Source: Tubulanus polymorphus
Lineage: Eukaryota > Nemertea > Palaeonemertea > Tubulaniformes > Tubulanidae
Direction of reading: 5' to 3'
Assembly: GCF_964204645.1 (NCBI RefSeq)
Contig: NC_134036.1
Location: forward strand, 8,854,704 to 8,914,703
DNA: 60,000 nt
The position numbers and the translations under genes are program-made. Below the pieces are notes generated by a model. It saw only the letters and a program-made list of their open reading frames with translations. It had not been told where the DNA came from and ran no database searches. Below are positions 19,140 to 32,298 of the stretch, one piece after another; position 1 is the first letter of the stretch, and the number at the start of each line of letters is the position of its first letter.

Positions 19140-21800
19140 TCGTCTAGAATCCGATTGAAAAGATATTAGCAATTTCGGAAAATCCTAAATTATAGCCATA
19201 CAAAAAGTCATTTTATATGGCTTTCAGTGAATGAATTTTTGTCAGATCACGTGCCAGGTTAAGAATAAGTCTGCTTCAGACAAAACAAAAGCTTACAATA
19301 CTCGTCGTGCGAAGCAGCGATTACGGATTGTTTTTATTGCTGGTTCGAATGCCGTAATAATGAAACTGGTTTCGTCGAAATTAGTATCACATTTAGTGAT
19401 GATAGAAGCAATGACTAATTTTGTGAATATTGGTTTGTTACATTAGATTTGAAGTCCATTGAATGGCATTCACTGAACATTTTATAGTCACGTAACATTC
19501 TGTATCTCTGGCATTCATTCGGTTTCTTATCATATTTTCATGTATGATGAGCTTTTTTAATGTATTGTTTAGATGTATGGTTTGTTATACAGATAATCAT
19601 TGAAATTAATTTTTTTGTCATTAGAACACGTTTGATTGAAATAAACTCCCCATTCTGCACAATCGTTGCGTTCTGTTTTAAACACCGCAATAATTTGATT
19701 GAAATTTTGTCATCACCTCACAACTGTTATAAAACAGAAATGGGTCATGAATTTTCTGCTGAATTTAAAATATCATAAATCTAGGGATATACTAGAAATA
19801 CTAGACGGTATGATCAGTGACACGTCATCGAACAATTAACTGTTGCATAGATTTCAACAGAAAAATATTTAGTCACCTGTTGCGTTTTTGATTCCGTTTA
19901 CTTAAGTTGTTGTTCTACGTGTAATTGCTATATATAGGAAGGTTACTGAAGCCAAAACTAAGTTGCATATGTATAGGCGCCAGACAGCTTGAAACCCCTC
20001 CTAAAAGGAATTCTTATGGAATGTATACTTATTTATATAATCGCAAAAGGTACAATAAAGTTTAGGCGAACTTGCAATTAAATTTCGAGTATGTATTGAT
20101 ATCGACGATGACGACGATGTTAGAAGTTTGATACTTGTATTTCAGTTTTTCTCGCTGCTCCTGTGCGCCTCAATGTCAAGATCAATCGGACATTTTAATT
20201 CGATTAATTCCAGAAACCTTTCAAGTTCCATAGTTAAGAATCAGTATTGATTCCGTCAGTCTGTGGTATTCACGTATTTGCTCATCTGCTCATCGATTAA
20301 CAATGATTGTTCAGCGAACTGAAATTTCAGTAACCACAACCTCAAGTGCAACAGGTGACTGGTAGACAAGTATTTGCTCATCAATTCAGGATGATAGTTC
20401 ATGCACAGAATTTTCAGTTTCAAGAACCTCGAGTGCAACATCAGGTGACTGGCACGACCGTAGGCGTAATAGAAAAACGAATTCACCTTGACCTTAAACC
20501 GCGCACCTGCAAGCACCTATCCGCGCACCTGTGGAGCACCTGTTGAGGGCAAGTCGTTTACGTTAGCGTTATCGTAAAATCGTGTTTTTTGCAATATACC
20601 CGCCTAAGTTGATTTATTTGTCTCTCAATTAATAAATTAGCCGTATATTTTCCATCGAAATGATAAAATAATTGAAATACAATATGTTTGTATAAGGAAA
20701 TAAACAACACGACACTGCGTCGTCAACCGGTCGCGGGTAGAAAAACATCGCAGTCAGCTGATTAGAATTGTGTGAATTTCGCGAAGTTCTTAGCGCAGTA
20801 TTAGCTTTCAACATGGTTTCACTAAGTAATTCACGTCATATATTCTATAAGAGAATATGAATAACTAGCGATGGCCAACGATGAGAGGTAAGTTTCGATA
20901 TTTAGGCTTCAAAAGATAAAAATTCCATGTGAAATAGTACGTGCGTCGTCAATTCAAATCAATCAATTTGACCTCAAATTAAAGTATCAATCGACAGCCA
21001 CCTCAAACCGCATCATTAGTTGGCCAAGGGGTCTAGGCTGTGGTTTGGGTTGTCTGTGGTAGTCTATTATGACTTCAAAAAAGATAAGAATAAGAAACAA
21101 TAAAAAGAGTTGATAGGCCTAAACATTAGTTTCCTGACTGGAGAGTTTCTGGGGTAGTTCCACAAGACTAATAATGATTTTATTTATATCCTTTCATTTC
21201 AGTTGATTGATGATCCTTACTTCATTGAATTATAGAGCAAAAGTCCGTTGACGACTAGCAAATTTGGATGATAAGACTGTCAATAACTGTGTTTAGCATC
21301 AACGTTACAAGTAAGTGCCGTCTAGAATGCTGGGCTGTTGGCCTATCGTTGTAAGATTCTGGGGTTCATAGTCCTCTTTCTAGTTAGGTCTTTCTGGTGA
21401 ATATGATAGGCTGGAATAGGCTGGAAAGGGGTGATGATCCATGATTTCATTATAATCAGGGACGGATCGTAATACCTGCCACCTATACTTATTAAAATGC
21501 TGATTCGAAATGAATGATTTGGAGCATAGTGCATAATTTGAGAAAAGAATTTAAAGCTTTATTATCACGACATTGACCGTATTTCCATACAGTTGTGTCT
21601 GTTCACTTCCGTACACTATTCACGTTTCAGGATCTTACATAGCTACCTGCTGATCAGTAATGTCGACTCAATCAATTAGAGATTTATAGAAAAGCTTACC
21701 ACATATTTCAAGGTAATTTGAAAAATATTTACACAATTGCTATCGAATTTTAACATGTATAGAGTTACAGGTGATTTACTCAGATAATTCAAGTTACATC
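19140..21800. other. Gap: promoter side of peptide B, tandem duplication, no other supported gene
   Basis: 19190-19840 holds the conserved 5' flank of peptide B. At 20270-20455 a segment of about 95 bases is tandemly duplicated (TATTTGCTCATC ... GTGCAACAGGTGACTGG, then GTGCAACATCAGGTGACTGG). A possible first exon (ATGGCCAACGATGAGAG|GTAAGT, 20871) has no identifiable continuation. The remaining frames look random. Confidence 0.45.
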
Positions 21801-21804
21801 AAAA

Positions 21805-24395
21805 TCATTCGGCAATTTTCTGACACGATTTACATTTCTTTACAGATTTTCCATCGGCTAGACACTTCTTATAGAAACCGCCGCAACTGCATTTACGTGG
21901 AACAGACGCCGGTTGCTCTAATGTTTTCGTCGCATACAAGGCCTGGTTTTGGAAGAGAAGTTTGGAGCGTAAAACATTGTCGCGTATGCTGCAAAATGTC
22001 CGATTATCTCGATTGACACTAGCGTGTTTGCTTTCAAGAGCTTGCTCGCTGAACAAGCCAAGTGTTCCCCACATATTTACAAATTCGGGAACATGGTATA
22101 CTAGAATATGGATTTTCGGAGTGATATTTACATTGGGAAATTTAGACGTAAAAAAGCGGCCAAAATCGTGGCATTGTGTTGTCATATTGGATATCTCGTC
22201 TTTAGAAAGAAACCGAGATGCGCTGTATAATCGATATAGCGAACGTAGTCGTTCGAACAACTCTTGGAACAAGGAACTAATCGATTCGTCGGGAATCACT
22301 TTGCATAATTTTTCCGCGTTGTTTAGCAACTTGTGAATATGATTCCCTACAAAACTATTGCTATGATACGCTTGACGATCAACGCCGATTTCTATCAGGA
22401 CTTGATTTAATGTCTTACATAAAGGTCCCATTTGGGCCTGAACTTTACTGTACACAGCATTTAACTCACTTGATTTCTTTTGGAATTCCTTTTTTAACTC
22501 AACTTGTCTGGATTTAAGGTTGGCCAGATTTTCAGTGATGCATCTGATGATTTTGTTGGCCGACAATTGTTTTCCTGTAAGGCATAGTTCACACTGAAAA
22601 TCTGGACAATCTTCGATACACTGCTCATGGTACGGAGCGTCACATTTGATACAATATATATACCGATTCGGATTTGGATTCTCAATTGTCCTTATTAGAC
22701 AAATTTTCGATGTACACGAAACAACACATCGACCACGTCTATTAGCAGTAGTGAGTTTCTGTAAGTATTTGCATTTCGTATCAATACGACTTGAAAGATC
22801 ATTTAGTTCCTCTTGGACTTCCGATGTTTTTGTTGAAATTTCTTGCCAGGTTCTGTAAAGTGTTTCATCACGTTCCCCCAAAGATTCGTTGTCAAATTCT
22901 TGACATTTTTTTTCTAACATGTTGAAAAATAGTAAGCCAAGTCCCAGGGAGATATGAAGTCCAGGAGGAACTAAATGATCGATATCCTGTAGGTGAAACA
23001 TCTGAGCTTTCACTACACTTAAATTATTAGCACCTGGATTTGCTACATTCTGTTTATAGAGGGCAACTGATCGAGATTCAAATTTCACCGATTGTGGACA
23101 ATGTGGTGAGCCGTGGTGCTTTCTTATGTCATCCAGCTTCACTTGACACCACAAACAAGGAAATTTGGCCGTTGAACCCTGGTGACCCATACATGTGCAC
23201 AAAAAGGCAAGGTCACCAAATAGAAAAAAACGGATCGCGACGGCTACATATTTTCCATCACTATTTACAATATCTACACTAGAGATAGTCTTCATCTCAT
23301 CAAATATTGGTGAGAAAACCTGCTCCATATTCTCATATGAATCTACAGCTTCAAAATACGCGATCATCTCTGTAAAGTCTGTACTATTGCACAATTTACA
23401 GTTGATAATTGAAAATACAAGTTTCGTACTACCTCCCACCTTGTCCGCCCCAATCTTAATCCATATTTCACCATGAACCTCTGCAGGAAACAACAGTTGA
23501 CCTTTTTCAGACAAACGTTTAATTTTTACAAGTAACTGAACACGGAAACTATTCACTTTAGCGTACGCAGTTGTTTTTCTCTCCGAGGTTCTCGAATTTA
23601 CAATCATTTCGGCTTGACCTACATCAAGATTGTTTTTAAAGCTTCAGATCGACTGTTAATTTCCTCGCGCAGTTTGTCAGCTGATGGCAAAATATTGATA
23701 TTGTACAGTCGTAAAAGTTTTCCTAGTTCCAAAGACTGGGTCATTGTCAGTCGAAGATGCATTTTGATTTCAAGGTACTCTTGAGCAGTGAGCATCCGCG
23801 CTGGTTTCATATCGGGAATATGGGAAATAACCTTTTCTTTAATGGATGTGTCTTTCCTTAATAAGTACGATATTGTTTTGGCAGCATTTTCAATTGATTG
23901 GTCTTTATCTTTGGAGATGAATTGGATTATAAGTTTCAACAGGGATGCTCGCTTCTCAAGAGTTTTTTCACCAGCATCTAAGGATTGTATCTTCGGCTCA
24001 TCTAATTTGATGAAATAGTTGTAGTTGTCTCGGGATTTCGATTTATATGTATTTCGAGCTCTGAAAATTGTTTTGTCTTCGTCTCCATCACAGATGATCA
24101 GCGTATTTTTGTTCTGTTGGATACATTTGATAGTTTGAAGTTCCTGCTCCAGCTGACGCACTTTTTCCTTTAAATCTACATTTTCTTGGGAAATGGATGG
24201 CGGCGCTGGCTGTTTTTTAGGAGTTGAACTAGACTGATACGATATCTCATAAGATGACTCTGGTTCTGCAATATCTGAGTCAACGGGATTGATAGTAGTT
24301 GATGCTGATGATATTGCACTTAGCTCGAGGGATTCGCTGGTACTCTCATCTGATTTAGCGCTGTTACGACTACCGATACACGATCCTATCAACAA
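21805..24395 (-). CDS. DDE-transposase-like protein with PHD-like finger insertion (one frameshift)
   Basis: Two frames, 24395-23619 and 23607-21805, adjoin. A one-base slip in the run TTTAAAAAC near 23630 joins them, so this is one protein of about 860 residues, either lightly damaged or spliced. No ATG opens the first frame; an acceptor (GTTGATAG) at about 24384 suggests an upstream exon. The N-terminal part is Ser-rich with a coiled coil. The core has IGADKVGGSTK, FGDLAFLCTCMGHQG with HHGSPHCP, and EQALESKHASVN, giving a DDE-like set of acidic residues. Between the second and third there is a Cys/His finger (YCIKCDAPYHEQC ... CELC) like a PHD. The C-terminus has CSCGGFYKKC. DKGG-motif proteins of this kind are multicopy in cnidarians and molluscs. 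A KDZ-type transposase relationship is my inference. Confidence 0.6.
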
Positions 24396-25523
24396 ATCAG
24401 GTTATAAAGCGAGCATTACTTAAATGTTTGTATATTTAATTTTGTTCCAAAATTTCAATGTTTGATATTTATTGATTTTTGCACTTATCTTGGATGTTAT
24501 GAATGATTAAACGTTGTACTGTTTGTCAAATTATTAAGACAGTATTTTTTTTATTTCTTAATTGGGTGTTTATTAGTAATAACCTTTAATCTAAACTTAA
24601 CAAAAATGAAAGAATGAGGCAATAATGTACTTACAGTCTTTGCGTTGCTCCGTTGTATATAGTTAAATGTTGTAAATTTTTAGGGCAAAATAAATATTAT
24701 CATACATGTATACACTATCTATGGCTTGGTTATTCTGATTTTGTATTTTCACTCCAGGCTAGTCTTTGGTCCTCTTGGATTGGTGAAACAGTAGATCCTG
24801 CTTACTGGGGGCATTTGTCCTATGAAATTGTTCCAGTTTGTGTTCAGCAAATCATGATCGAATGAATCGAAACATGCCGCAGTAAATTTTGGTCCCGTCA
24901 AAAAATTGAGTAGGTAACCCGATTTCCTGGATGTGAATGCCGACACGTTCGTTGTACAGTCAAATTTGCATCAATCGGATAGTATATCCCTAATTATTCC
25001 GACTGAACCAGGTTTACACACATATTTTGGCCTAATTCTGGAATAAACTCATCCGGGTTGAGCAAGCTTTTGACTATCAAACGATGACGAAAGAAAAACA
25101 AAATAACAAGAAAAAGAATGCAGAAGAGTTACAATTTAAATGATAATTATACTCCACTTTATTCCACAAAAAAAGAAACATTTTCATACAAAATATGGTC
25201 TCGAACAATGAAACAGCATCAAGATCAGAGGTTAACACTGGGATACGGAAATTGAAATCTCTTTCTGAACAAGTCTTAATGTATTTCTGCAGCGATAACC
25301 TCTTTACTCTTTAACAAAGTATCTGCAATTACATGACATACCTCGGGAATGGAATGAAATTGGGTCCTTGGCTATATTGCTGTAGCCAAATGGTTGCAAC
25401 TGAAGGTTCAGGTCGGTAAGGTCATGTAACCGCAGACTTATTTTGTGAATTAACAATAGTAATCATACATTTTATGGGCCAAAAGTTGTAATTCATGCAG
25501 TCTGTATAGGGCCTAGCCGCCTA
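24396..25523. other. Gap without a supported gene
   Basis: Could contain the 5' exon and terminus of the transposase-like gene. I see no inverted repeat, tRNA-like head or conserved frame that I can defend. Confidence 0.45.
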
Positions 25524-25770
25524 TTACTCACTCATGCTCTTCATTTTATCAGCAAACTTTTTCTTTTTCCTGCCGTGGCCAAAGTTGAAACCTTTTTTGC
25601 GCTTATTATTTGATTCTTCCATCTAAAAATCAAAGAAAACCGTTTGAATTTCAGCCTTTTCTTATACAAAGAGAAATGAAAAGGCAATAAAAAATGATTG
25701 AATTTATTTTTCTTAAATTTACCTTCATCTCATCAAAATCGACGGGCATCTCATCAAAATCGACAGGCAT
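25524..25770 (-). CDS. Small basic two-exon protein or terminal exons of a larger gene
   Basis: Exon 25770-25723 (donor GTAAAT) encodes two copies of MPVDFDE, from an exact-type duplication of 21 bases. Exon 25622-25524 (acceptor TTTTTAG) encodes a Lys/Arg-rich tail (GFNFGHGRKKKKF) ending in TAA. The phase 0 junction keeps the frame; 48 residues if it starts at 25770. The basic tail looks like a nuclear or nucleolar signal. An acidic head with a basic tail is not diagnostic. These may be the last two exons of a gene whose 5' part lies further right. Confidence 0.4.
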
Positions 25771-28700
25771 TGTCAACAGATCAATGTCATAGAATCATCA
25801 GCTGAAAAATAATAGTCATTGACAAGCTTATATTCACTTGATATACAGAAAAGAACATATCAATTACGATAGGCCACGAGCGCTGAAATTTTTTTTCAGA
25901 ATTGCAAATTTTTGAACTCTAAATTCGTCCTGCCTTCACTATTGAAGCAAAAATACCTCATAAATTGGGTATCACTGGACAGCTTATCCAATTTTTCAGA
26001 GAACTAAAGTCTTAGATTTTGAATAAAAGACACATTAGGGTCAAAAATACGTACTTTGAAGAGCAAAAATCGGACAAAATTGATCTGTTGACTTCCGGGT
26101 TCTTTGAGCGCGCCGTACTCGGATTTGGTGGAAGTTACGCGAAATCGGCTCTTTAGTTCCCTAGATTTGAATGTTGTCTACAAGTTGAGACACGTTCGGT
26201 TCGAATCCCATAATTAATAGCTGAGCTACCGAAGTTTTCCGGACGCAGCTCCGGCCATATCTTTAAGCATTAGCGAGACGGCCCGGCCAATCAGCGCACG
26301 CCATCGATTTTAAGATATCGATTGTTCCAATTTCTAAAATTCGTATCTCGCCTACGGTCGTGCTGGTAAGATGATTGTTCATCGAGCCGGAAGCCGCTTT
26401 CAATGCAACAAGCGACTAGATATAACTATACTGACTTTGATCCAACGGCAAATTGTTTAACGACGTGTCAATTATGCCACCTAGTGCAGTCATATAAACC
26501 AAGCCTTTCTAGATTCTATATGATGGAAATTTTATAGAATGTAAGCTAAACAAAACTCATAGCAACATTTACGTTGAACTGATGTAATGCAACGTCGTGG
26601 TTGCAGGGTGTGGTTGCAACAACAATATTCACCGTACTATCGCCCAGGACTCAGTTCCACAGTTGTGAGTTAGAGTTAACTCTGAGTTAAAATAAGTTCA
26701 TTTTCAATGAGTTAACTCAGGGTCAAATCTTAACTCCGAACCGTGGAACTGAACAGGTGAGTGCAATAAACTAGCGCCTCTAAGGCTTCCCGGCTCAAAT
26801 ACTGAGGGAGTGGATGAAGTTTCGTTACGATAAGAAACGATGAAATACCCTTACGCCGAAACCCTTAGGAAACGGAGCATGATTGAATGTTCATTTCGAG
26901 ATCATTAATTTTTCAAACTATTTACCAATCAGCCAACTCAAATGTCCCAGATGTTTGTCAAAAAGAGTTTTATTTTCTTACCCATATAGCAAGAAGCCAT
27001 TGATTTGAAATACGCTGTTTTATATTGTAGGTAACACAGTATGAGATCTGTTCTAATCTAAGAAATCATATATACTATATTGTATGAATTGTCATCTGAC
27101 CAAAATACCATACGATATACAATATTCCTATTAAATGCACCATTTATGATTGCATGTCTAGCTATTATTACCACCCCATCCATTACTTACTTGAAGTTTC
27201 GTCACCAGTGCTGATGCTATTGTGATGGATCGTCAGAGTTTGAATCCGAATATGAATATAAATATAGAAAGGACGTCGTATTGATTTCATATCTTTCATC
27301 ACACTATTTGCTCATATGTTCCCGATGATGACATCCTTGTACAATTTTGGTTATTCGATACCAAATTTCAGCAAGCGATTTAATATGGAATGCGTTCAAT
27401 ATATGATATATAGTTGGGGAGCTAGCTTGCATTTGCCATGTGTACTCAGCCCAAAAGTTCAACCTTTAGCAATTGATAAGCCATATGTGCGAGTGAAAGT
27501 AAGGCACATCTTGAGTTACGCATCATGAGCAGAAGGCCCCGTAACCCGCCTCCCGCCAAAAAGAAATATGAAAAAAATCAAATTCATACTAAAGATGTGT
27601 GTGCTAAAGGCAAACCTGACTTGGAAATGTCCGAACCAACACAGGGATTATATATTTCAATCTCAAGACTATTTTACTTTTAGCATTACCAATTCAGCCT
27701 ATATAAATGGGTAATTAAGGTTTTGTTCTGAGCATTGAGCCCAAACAATTTTCTTTTTCTATTTCTCATTGAACTCACAATCATTCACATTGAATCAATG
27801 TAAGACCCAATTATCTTCAGCCCAAGGAGTTAATACAGTCGTCAATCGCAACTCTATAGTAACATAGATTAAAATTGACGTGATTTAATCTGTCAATAAA
27901 TCCAATTTCACAATCTTGAGGGTTTGAAACTGCTCCCAGTTCAACAAATGGTTTCTATTAAGGGCCCAGTTTTACAGTAATTTTGTTCCACGTGTCCCTG
28001 AATCAAGTTTTACAGTCTTTTTTGCTTTGACTTGTTATCCCGTTCCACCATTTAGTCAGTTTCATACGCCTCTATCACGGTCATTAGGGACTAATTTGAC
28101 TTTGCATCCAGTCCCATACATTTTAGGTCTATTTGACATAAAAAGTTTGAAAACGTTATTTAGTTTAATAATATCGGATCCTGAATTTTAAGAAAAATAT
28201 TCCAGACGAAAAAGTTTCATATTTCACCCGTTTCCACTCAGGTTTCAAGTACTGAAATTAGCACCTGTTGAGAGCATTGAATAGATAATCAAATACTATA
28301 TTTAATGTATGAAGCATAAAATTTATGAGCGAATTTTCAGCTTAAAGGTTCCAATACTTAATGCTGCAACCGAACTTTAACTAGAAGGCAGAACCGTAAG
28401 TAGATAAGAAAGTGGCCGCGATGACCGTATCGTGTAGTTTATTAAGAGATTATTATTATTTTTAGATGATTTCGATTCAATTTTCATGAATTTCATAGCC
28501 TTAAATTCATTTTGTAACTATGGCGCAGACTTTATTTCATTCAAAAGATTCTCGACAAATAAAGGAATCTGTAAACTTATTTCAATTAATCGACCTTCGT
28601 GTTCACAATACATTGAACTATTAACCGTGTCTAATAATTCCCAGCAGACACAGGGAAGAGAGACCGACGATTTTTCCTGTTTGTCTGATGCCAATCACAA

Positions 28701-28890
28701 GCAATTTGACCGCCTCGCACTAACGGCTATTGAAACACTCCGCCAACAGAAAGTCACGTGACTACAAGAAGTACTGTCTATGCCATTGAAGTGACTTCAA
28801 ATTGATGAAATGTTACAAGAAAATATTCACTAAATTGGTCATATCTTTTATTCTCATTAAAAAAAAGATGAGACTTAGATGAAAATCAAA
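25771..28890. other. Long gap with one MITE and no supported gene
   Basis: Holds the palindromic MITE at 26643-26762 and the motif ACGACGTGTCA (26460) that also lies in the flanks of peptides A and B. Frames at 27316-27528 and 28486-28761 have no conserved features and no splice context, and I do not call them. Confidence 0.5.
26643..26762. mobile_element. Palindromic MITE (GTTCCACAGTTGTGAGTTA family), copy 2
   Basis: The ends GTTCCACAGTTGTGAGTTAG and CTTAACTCCGAACCGTGGAA are inverted, with an inner palindrome GAGTTAACTC repeated. No coding capacity. Confidence 0.75.
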
Positions 28891-28892
28891 AC

Positions 28893-29130
28893 TTTTCATA
28901 GTATAGCACTTAAACCAGCAATGCAGAAAAAATCGTTATCGCTGCGTTATTCATCTATGGAGTAATTTGTTTTGATGCAGCATTATTTTCAATCTGTGAA
29001 AGACTTTTTACTGAGAGCCCATTGAATACGTGGTAATGATTTCTCAAAATGCCAAATTGCTACTATATTGAATTCAAATTCTTGGCGGTAAAAATGATTG
29101 CTTTTTCTAATGATTCTCGTATTTGTTAAA
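28893..29130 (+). pseudogene. Remnant D of the cystine-knot peptide family (5' flank and broken first exon)
   Basis: 28893-29030 aligns with the 5' flank of paralogues A, B and C (AAACCAGCAATGCAGAAAAA, then TACTGAGAGCCCATTGAA). The start ATG at 29094 aligns with theirs, but the frame closes after 11 codons and the hydrophobic signal is gone. No six-cysteine second exon was found before 30000. It is a decayed or truncated paralogue. Confidence 0.6.
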
Positions 29131-30045
29131 GGTCTGATTGTAGTCTGTAGTCGTTTGCTGCAGGTAATTAATGCAGGCAGTTTAATACGCTTGATTTTAT
29201 AGCATGTTTTGGATATAAATCAGAATCTCAATTATCAGTAAACAACAATTGTTTTTGATTGGTCTGATTTAATACTAAATCTTTAAAATTTGTGTTAAGT
29301 GGGTGTATGTATTTTTCAATCATTCATTCAAATATCGTTATTATTGTACAAGCCTCCAAACCACTAAGTTTTAAACGAGCATCTACATTTTTCAGATCTC
29401 GAAGACACTAAAAAACAGTTTGTGAAATCTGGGCATTCGCAATTAGGACACGTGCTTAAGACGTGTTTTCTGACTGTTGAATTGATGATAGATAAAGATT
29501 GATATGATAGATGCGTTTTAAATAATGTCGTTGCTCTCGAATATCTTAAAACATGCATATGGTCAATTAACATACAAAAATGCATTTACAAATACGAAAT
29601 AAAGAGCACGAAAATGTGTTTACAATTATGAAATAAAGTCCAATTCTTACCAAAGGACCTGTCCTTAAGTTTGATTTTGTCGCGCAACTGATGATACGGT
29701 GCAATTACAATGTTTATTAAAAGTCCGTGCAAAACAACGAATTCCCCTTTTAGTATCGCCATCCAAAAGGACATACAGAGCAAGATATATCTTTGTTAGG
29801 GAAATTCTGCATCTTCTATCATAAGTTTTGCCACATCACCAAACGTGGAAACCTAGGAGTCCCCGTAGCCTTACCGCGATCAACCATTTTCGTAGACCGA
29901 AAATGGGAAAAGTGAAAATAATAGTAAGATACTTGGTTTAATCGAGCCGTTCTTGTTTGAAAAAATCAGACGGCATTTGAACCGTTGTTTACAGGTAGTT
30001 TTTTCAGTTTTCTTTATAAGTATAGATTTGATGAATAATAATTAC
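29131..30045. other. Gap without a supported gene
   Basis: Two minus-strand frames (29364-29585 and 29586-29783) have no domain or splice support. Further 3' exons of the receptor-like gene might be expected here, but none could be recognised. Confidence 0.4.
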
Positions 30046-30972
30046 AGTCATCGGGGGATCGTCGTATTCTCCCCGTTCCAAGAGTTCTGGGTCGCTGTAT
30101 AGCGCCAAAGCTACATCTCCGGCATAAGTCGTCGCTTCGTAAGGAGTGCTAATCTCGAAAGTTCGCCGCTGATTTCTATTCACAGTTTCACAGTCTCCTC
30201 TTTTCTTCGTCTCATGGAAAAAGAAAATCACACATCATGCTATAAAATTAGAATTTGATTGTTTTCAAAACACATGAATTCAGTTTAACGCCTGAATCAT
30301 CGACACCAGATATTCTCCATTACAACGAGTGTCTGAAACACTATTTAACCGTTTTTGATAATAGGCATTATCATTATTGAAACATGAATATATTTGATTG
30401 GAGTAACATTTACCTTACGAAATATATTATAACACCCGTACACAGGATAAGAAGTAATACAAGTCCAGCAACTGCGCCTCCAACAATCGCATAAAGATTC
30501 ATATATATCTTCACTTTAACGAATTGGGTCATTGCTGTACATATTTATACTGTATTTGTTAATGTGATGATTGCAGACCTAATGGGTCGTTTAAGGTTGG
30601 GTGACGATCTGGTTATATCGTTATATCGGCATATTTTCGTAGTCCTTCCTTGAAATCCTAAAAACTCAAAATTTCATAAATCACAGGAAAGGAAAAGCAG
30701 GTTTGAGATGAATATATCAGTAGTAACTTACAGCATACCCAAACGAATATTCTGCGCCGTGTTTTAACGGTGCATTAAAATAGTTCCGGTACATTTCGCC
30801 GTCACCTACGATAAACTTGCACGGCGGTGGATGTGGTAATTCGGTTGCTATATGTTGATTAAAACCGAGTAGTTTTGATTCGATGTAGTTTTTGGATGTA
30901 TCAGTTGAACCAATGTTACTTGCGTTCACATTTCTCTTCACGAGAATTTCATGATTAGTTACTGATTCAACC
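30046..30972 (-). CDS. Exons of a receptor-type tyrosine phosphatase-like membrane protein (partial)
   Basis: Three exons can be drawn. About 30972-30730: an extracellular membrane-proximal segment with FIVGDGEMYRNYFNAPLKHG, the block seen just outside the membrane in many receptor tyrosine phosphatases. 30534-30419: a transmembrane helix (LYAIVGGAVAGLVLLLIL), acceptor TGTACAG, donor GTAAGG. 30210-30046: a cytoplasmic juxtamembrane part with FEISTPYEATTYAGD. The last two join in phase 0. The first two do not join in phase as I have drawn them, so a small exon or a different boundary is missing. No catalytic domain is seen in the window. The gene reads leftwards and may begin far to the right. 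Family assignment rests on one motif. Confidence 0.5.
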
Positions 30973-30999
30973 CTTAAATAAAGTGATGAAAAAACTCAA

Positions 31000-32298
31000 A
31001 CTGAGTGGCAAAACTAAACAAAGGGCAGATGCAGAAACGGCTTAATCAGGTAGCGAGTGGATTACTACCCCTAGTTTCTGCTCGCTATTGCTTACCGCGG
31101 CAATTTTGGAAAAGGGCACCGAAAGGGGTCGGTTCTAACACGCGGAACCCGAACCCCTTGCACCCGACCCTGCAGCTTGTAGCGCGTGTGTTTGAATAGT
31201 AGAAGCGCATAGAACAGAATTTCAGAATTTACAGTATTTGCTTTTCTATTCACGATAATGATTTTTCAGCGCGAATTTTAGTAATTAGAATCATAACTGC
31301 AGCAGATGGTTCAATACGGAGCTTTATTTTCGATCTATTATCATCGCTGGTTGTAAATCCAGCTGCCCCTTCAACTGACTAATACGATGAGACGAAATGC
31401 ATAATATTCGCTTTTCCATGATGATGATTTTTCGTGCGCAAATTAAATGGTTTAATGCGAAGCGTTCGGTTTGATAGGTAATGATTGTAATGATAGGTAA
31501 TGATGGGTAAAGCAACACAAAACAACGCTGAACGCGCCTAGGCGATGATCGAGTCAGTGTTTGACACTTCTCATGCATTCAAATGACATTGGAGCATATT
31601 CGAGTGCCCGGGAATTATGGTGTATATGTATATTTAGGGCCTGCTTGAATGTAGTTGACAGATATGTGGCTTATGGGATTAGGGTAAAATGTGTGTCGAA
31701 AAACGGTATCCCGACGATACGGGCAAAGGTGCACACAAACTAGAAGACATCGAAACTGCTGTATCCAGTTCCACACTGTTGTGAGTTAGAGTTAACTCTG
31801 AGTTAAAGTTACTTCATTTCCAATGCGTTAACTCAAATCCAAATCTTAACTCAGAACTGTGGAAGCGGACCCTGGATTTGTGTAAACTTGTCGGCTACAC
31901 TTACGACCGGGCGCCTTTCGTTCCGGTTGCATCAGTGACCGTGTTTCCAGTTGGACTCCGACATGCGGGCAAGTTCATAACAATCCCCCGATGTAACCGA
32001 AGGTTCTTCCTTTTGTCAATGTCGCTATCCGTTTTTTGCAGTAAAAAAACGTTGTTATTTAAATAGTATATGTTCTCTAAATTGTTCTCAGCAACCCCGC
32101 TGTTGGGCAATTCGAATGACGTCACGAATCACGTCAGTCTCGAGTAAGTTTTCTTGATATGCTAATGCCCTTTAACTAAATTAAAGCTACGAACCATGGT
32201 TTTTTTTGATGATTCGAACAAAATTTCAAAAGGTATGGCATGGAAATAGTTGAAATTGACATTGTTGAAATCGCAACAATCAAAATGAAGGAGTCTTT
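31000..32298. other. Gap with one MITE, no supported gene
   Basis: Contains the MITE at 31767-31873. The frame 31005-31199 is GC-rich repeat-like sequence with no homology that I can see. Frames at 31878-32125 on both strands are unsupported. Confidence 0.5.
31767..31873. mobile_element. Palindromic MITE (GTTCCACAGTTGTGAGTTA family), copy 3
   Basis: The ends AGTTCCACACTGTTGTGAGT and TAACTCAGAACTGTGGAAG match copies 1 and 2. Confidence 0.75.

Noticed and set aside
20871-20887. Possible first coding exon ATGGCCAACGATGAGAG with donor GTAAGT
   Set aside because: No continuing exon in phase could be found downstream; kept only as a note in the gap entry.
24749-24946. Minus-strand frame with SFDHDLLNT, reminiscent of a reverse-transcriptase block
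   Set aside because: No neighbouring RT motifs in any frame; chance similarity.
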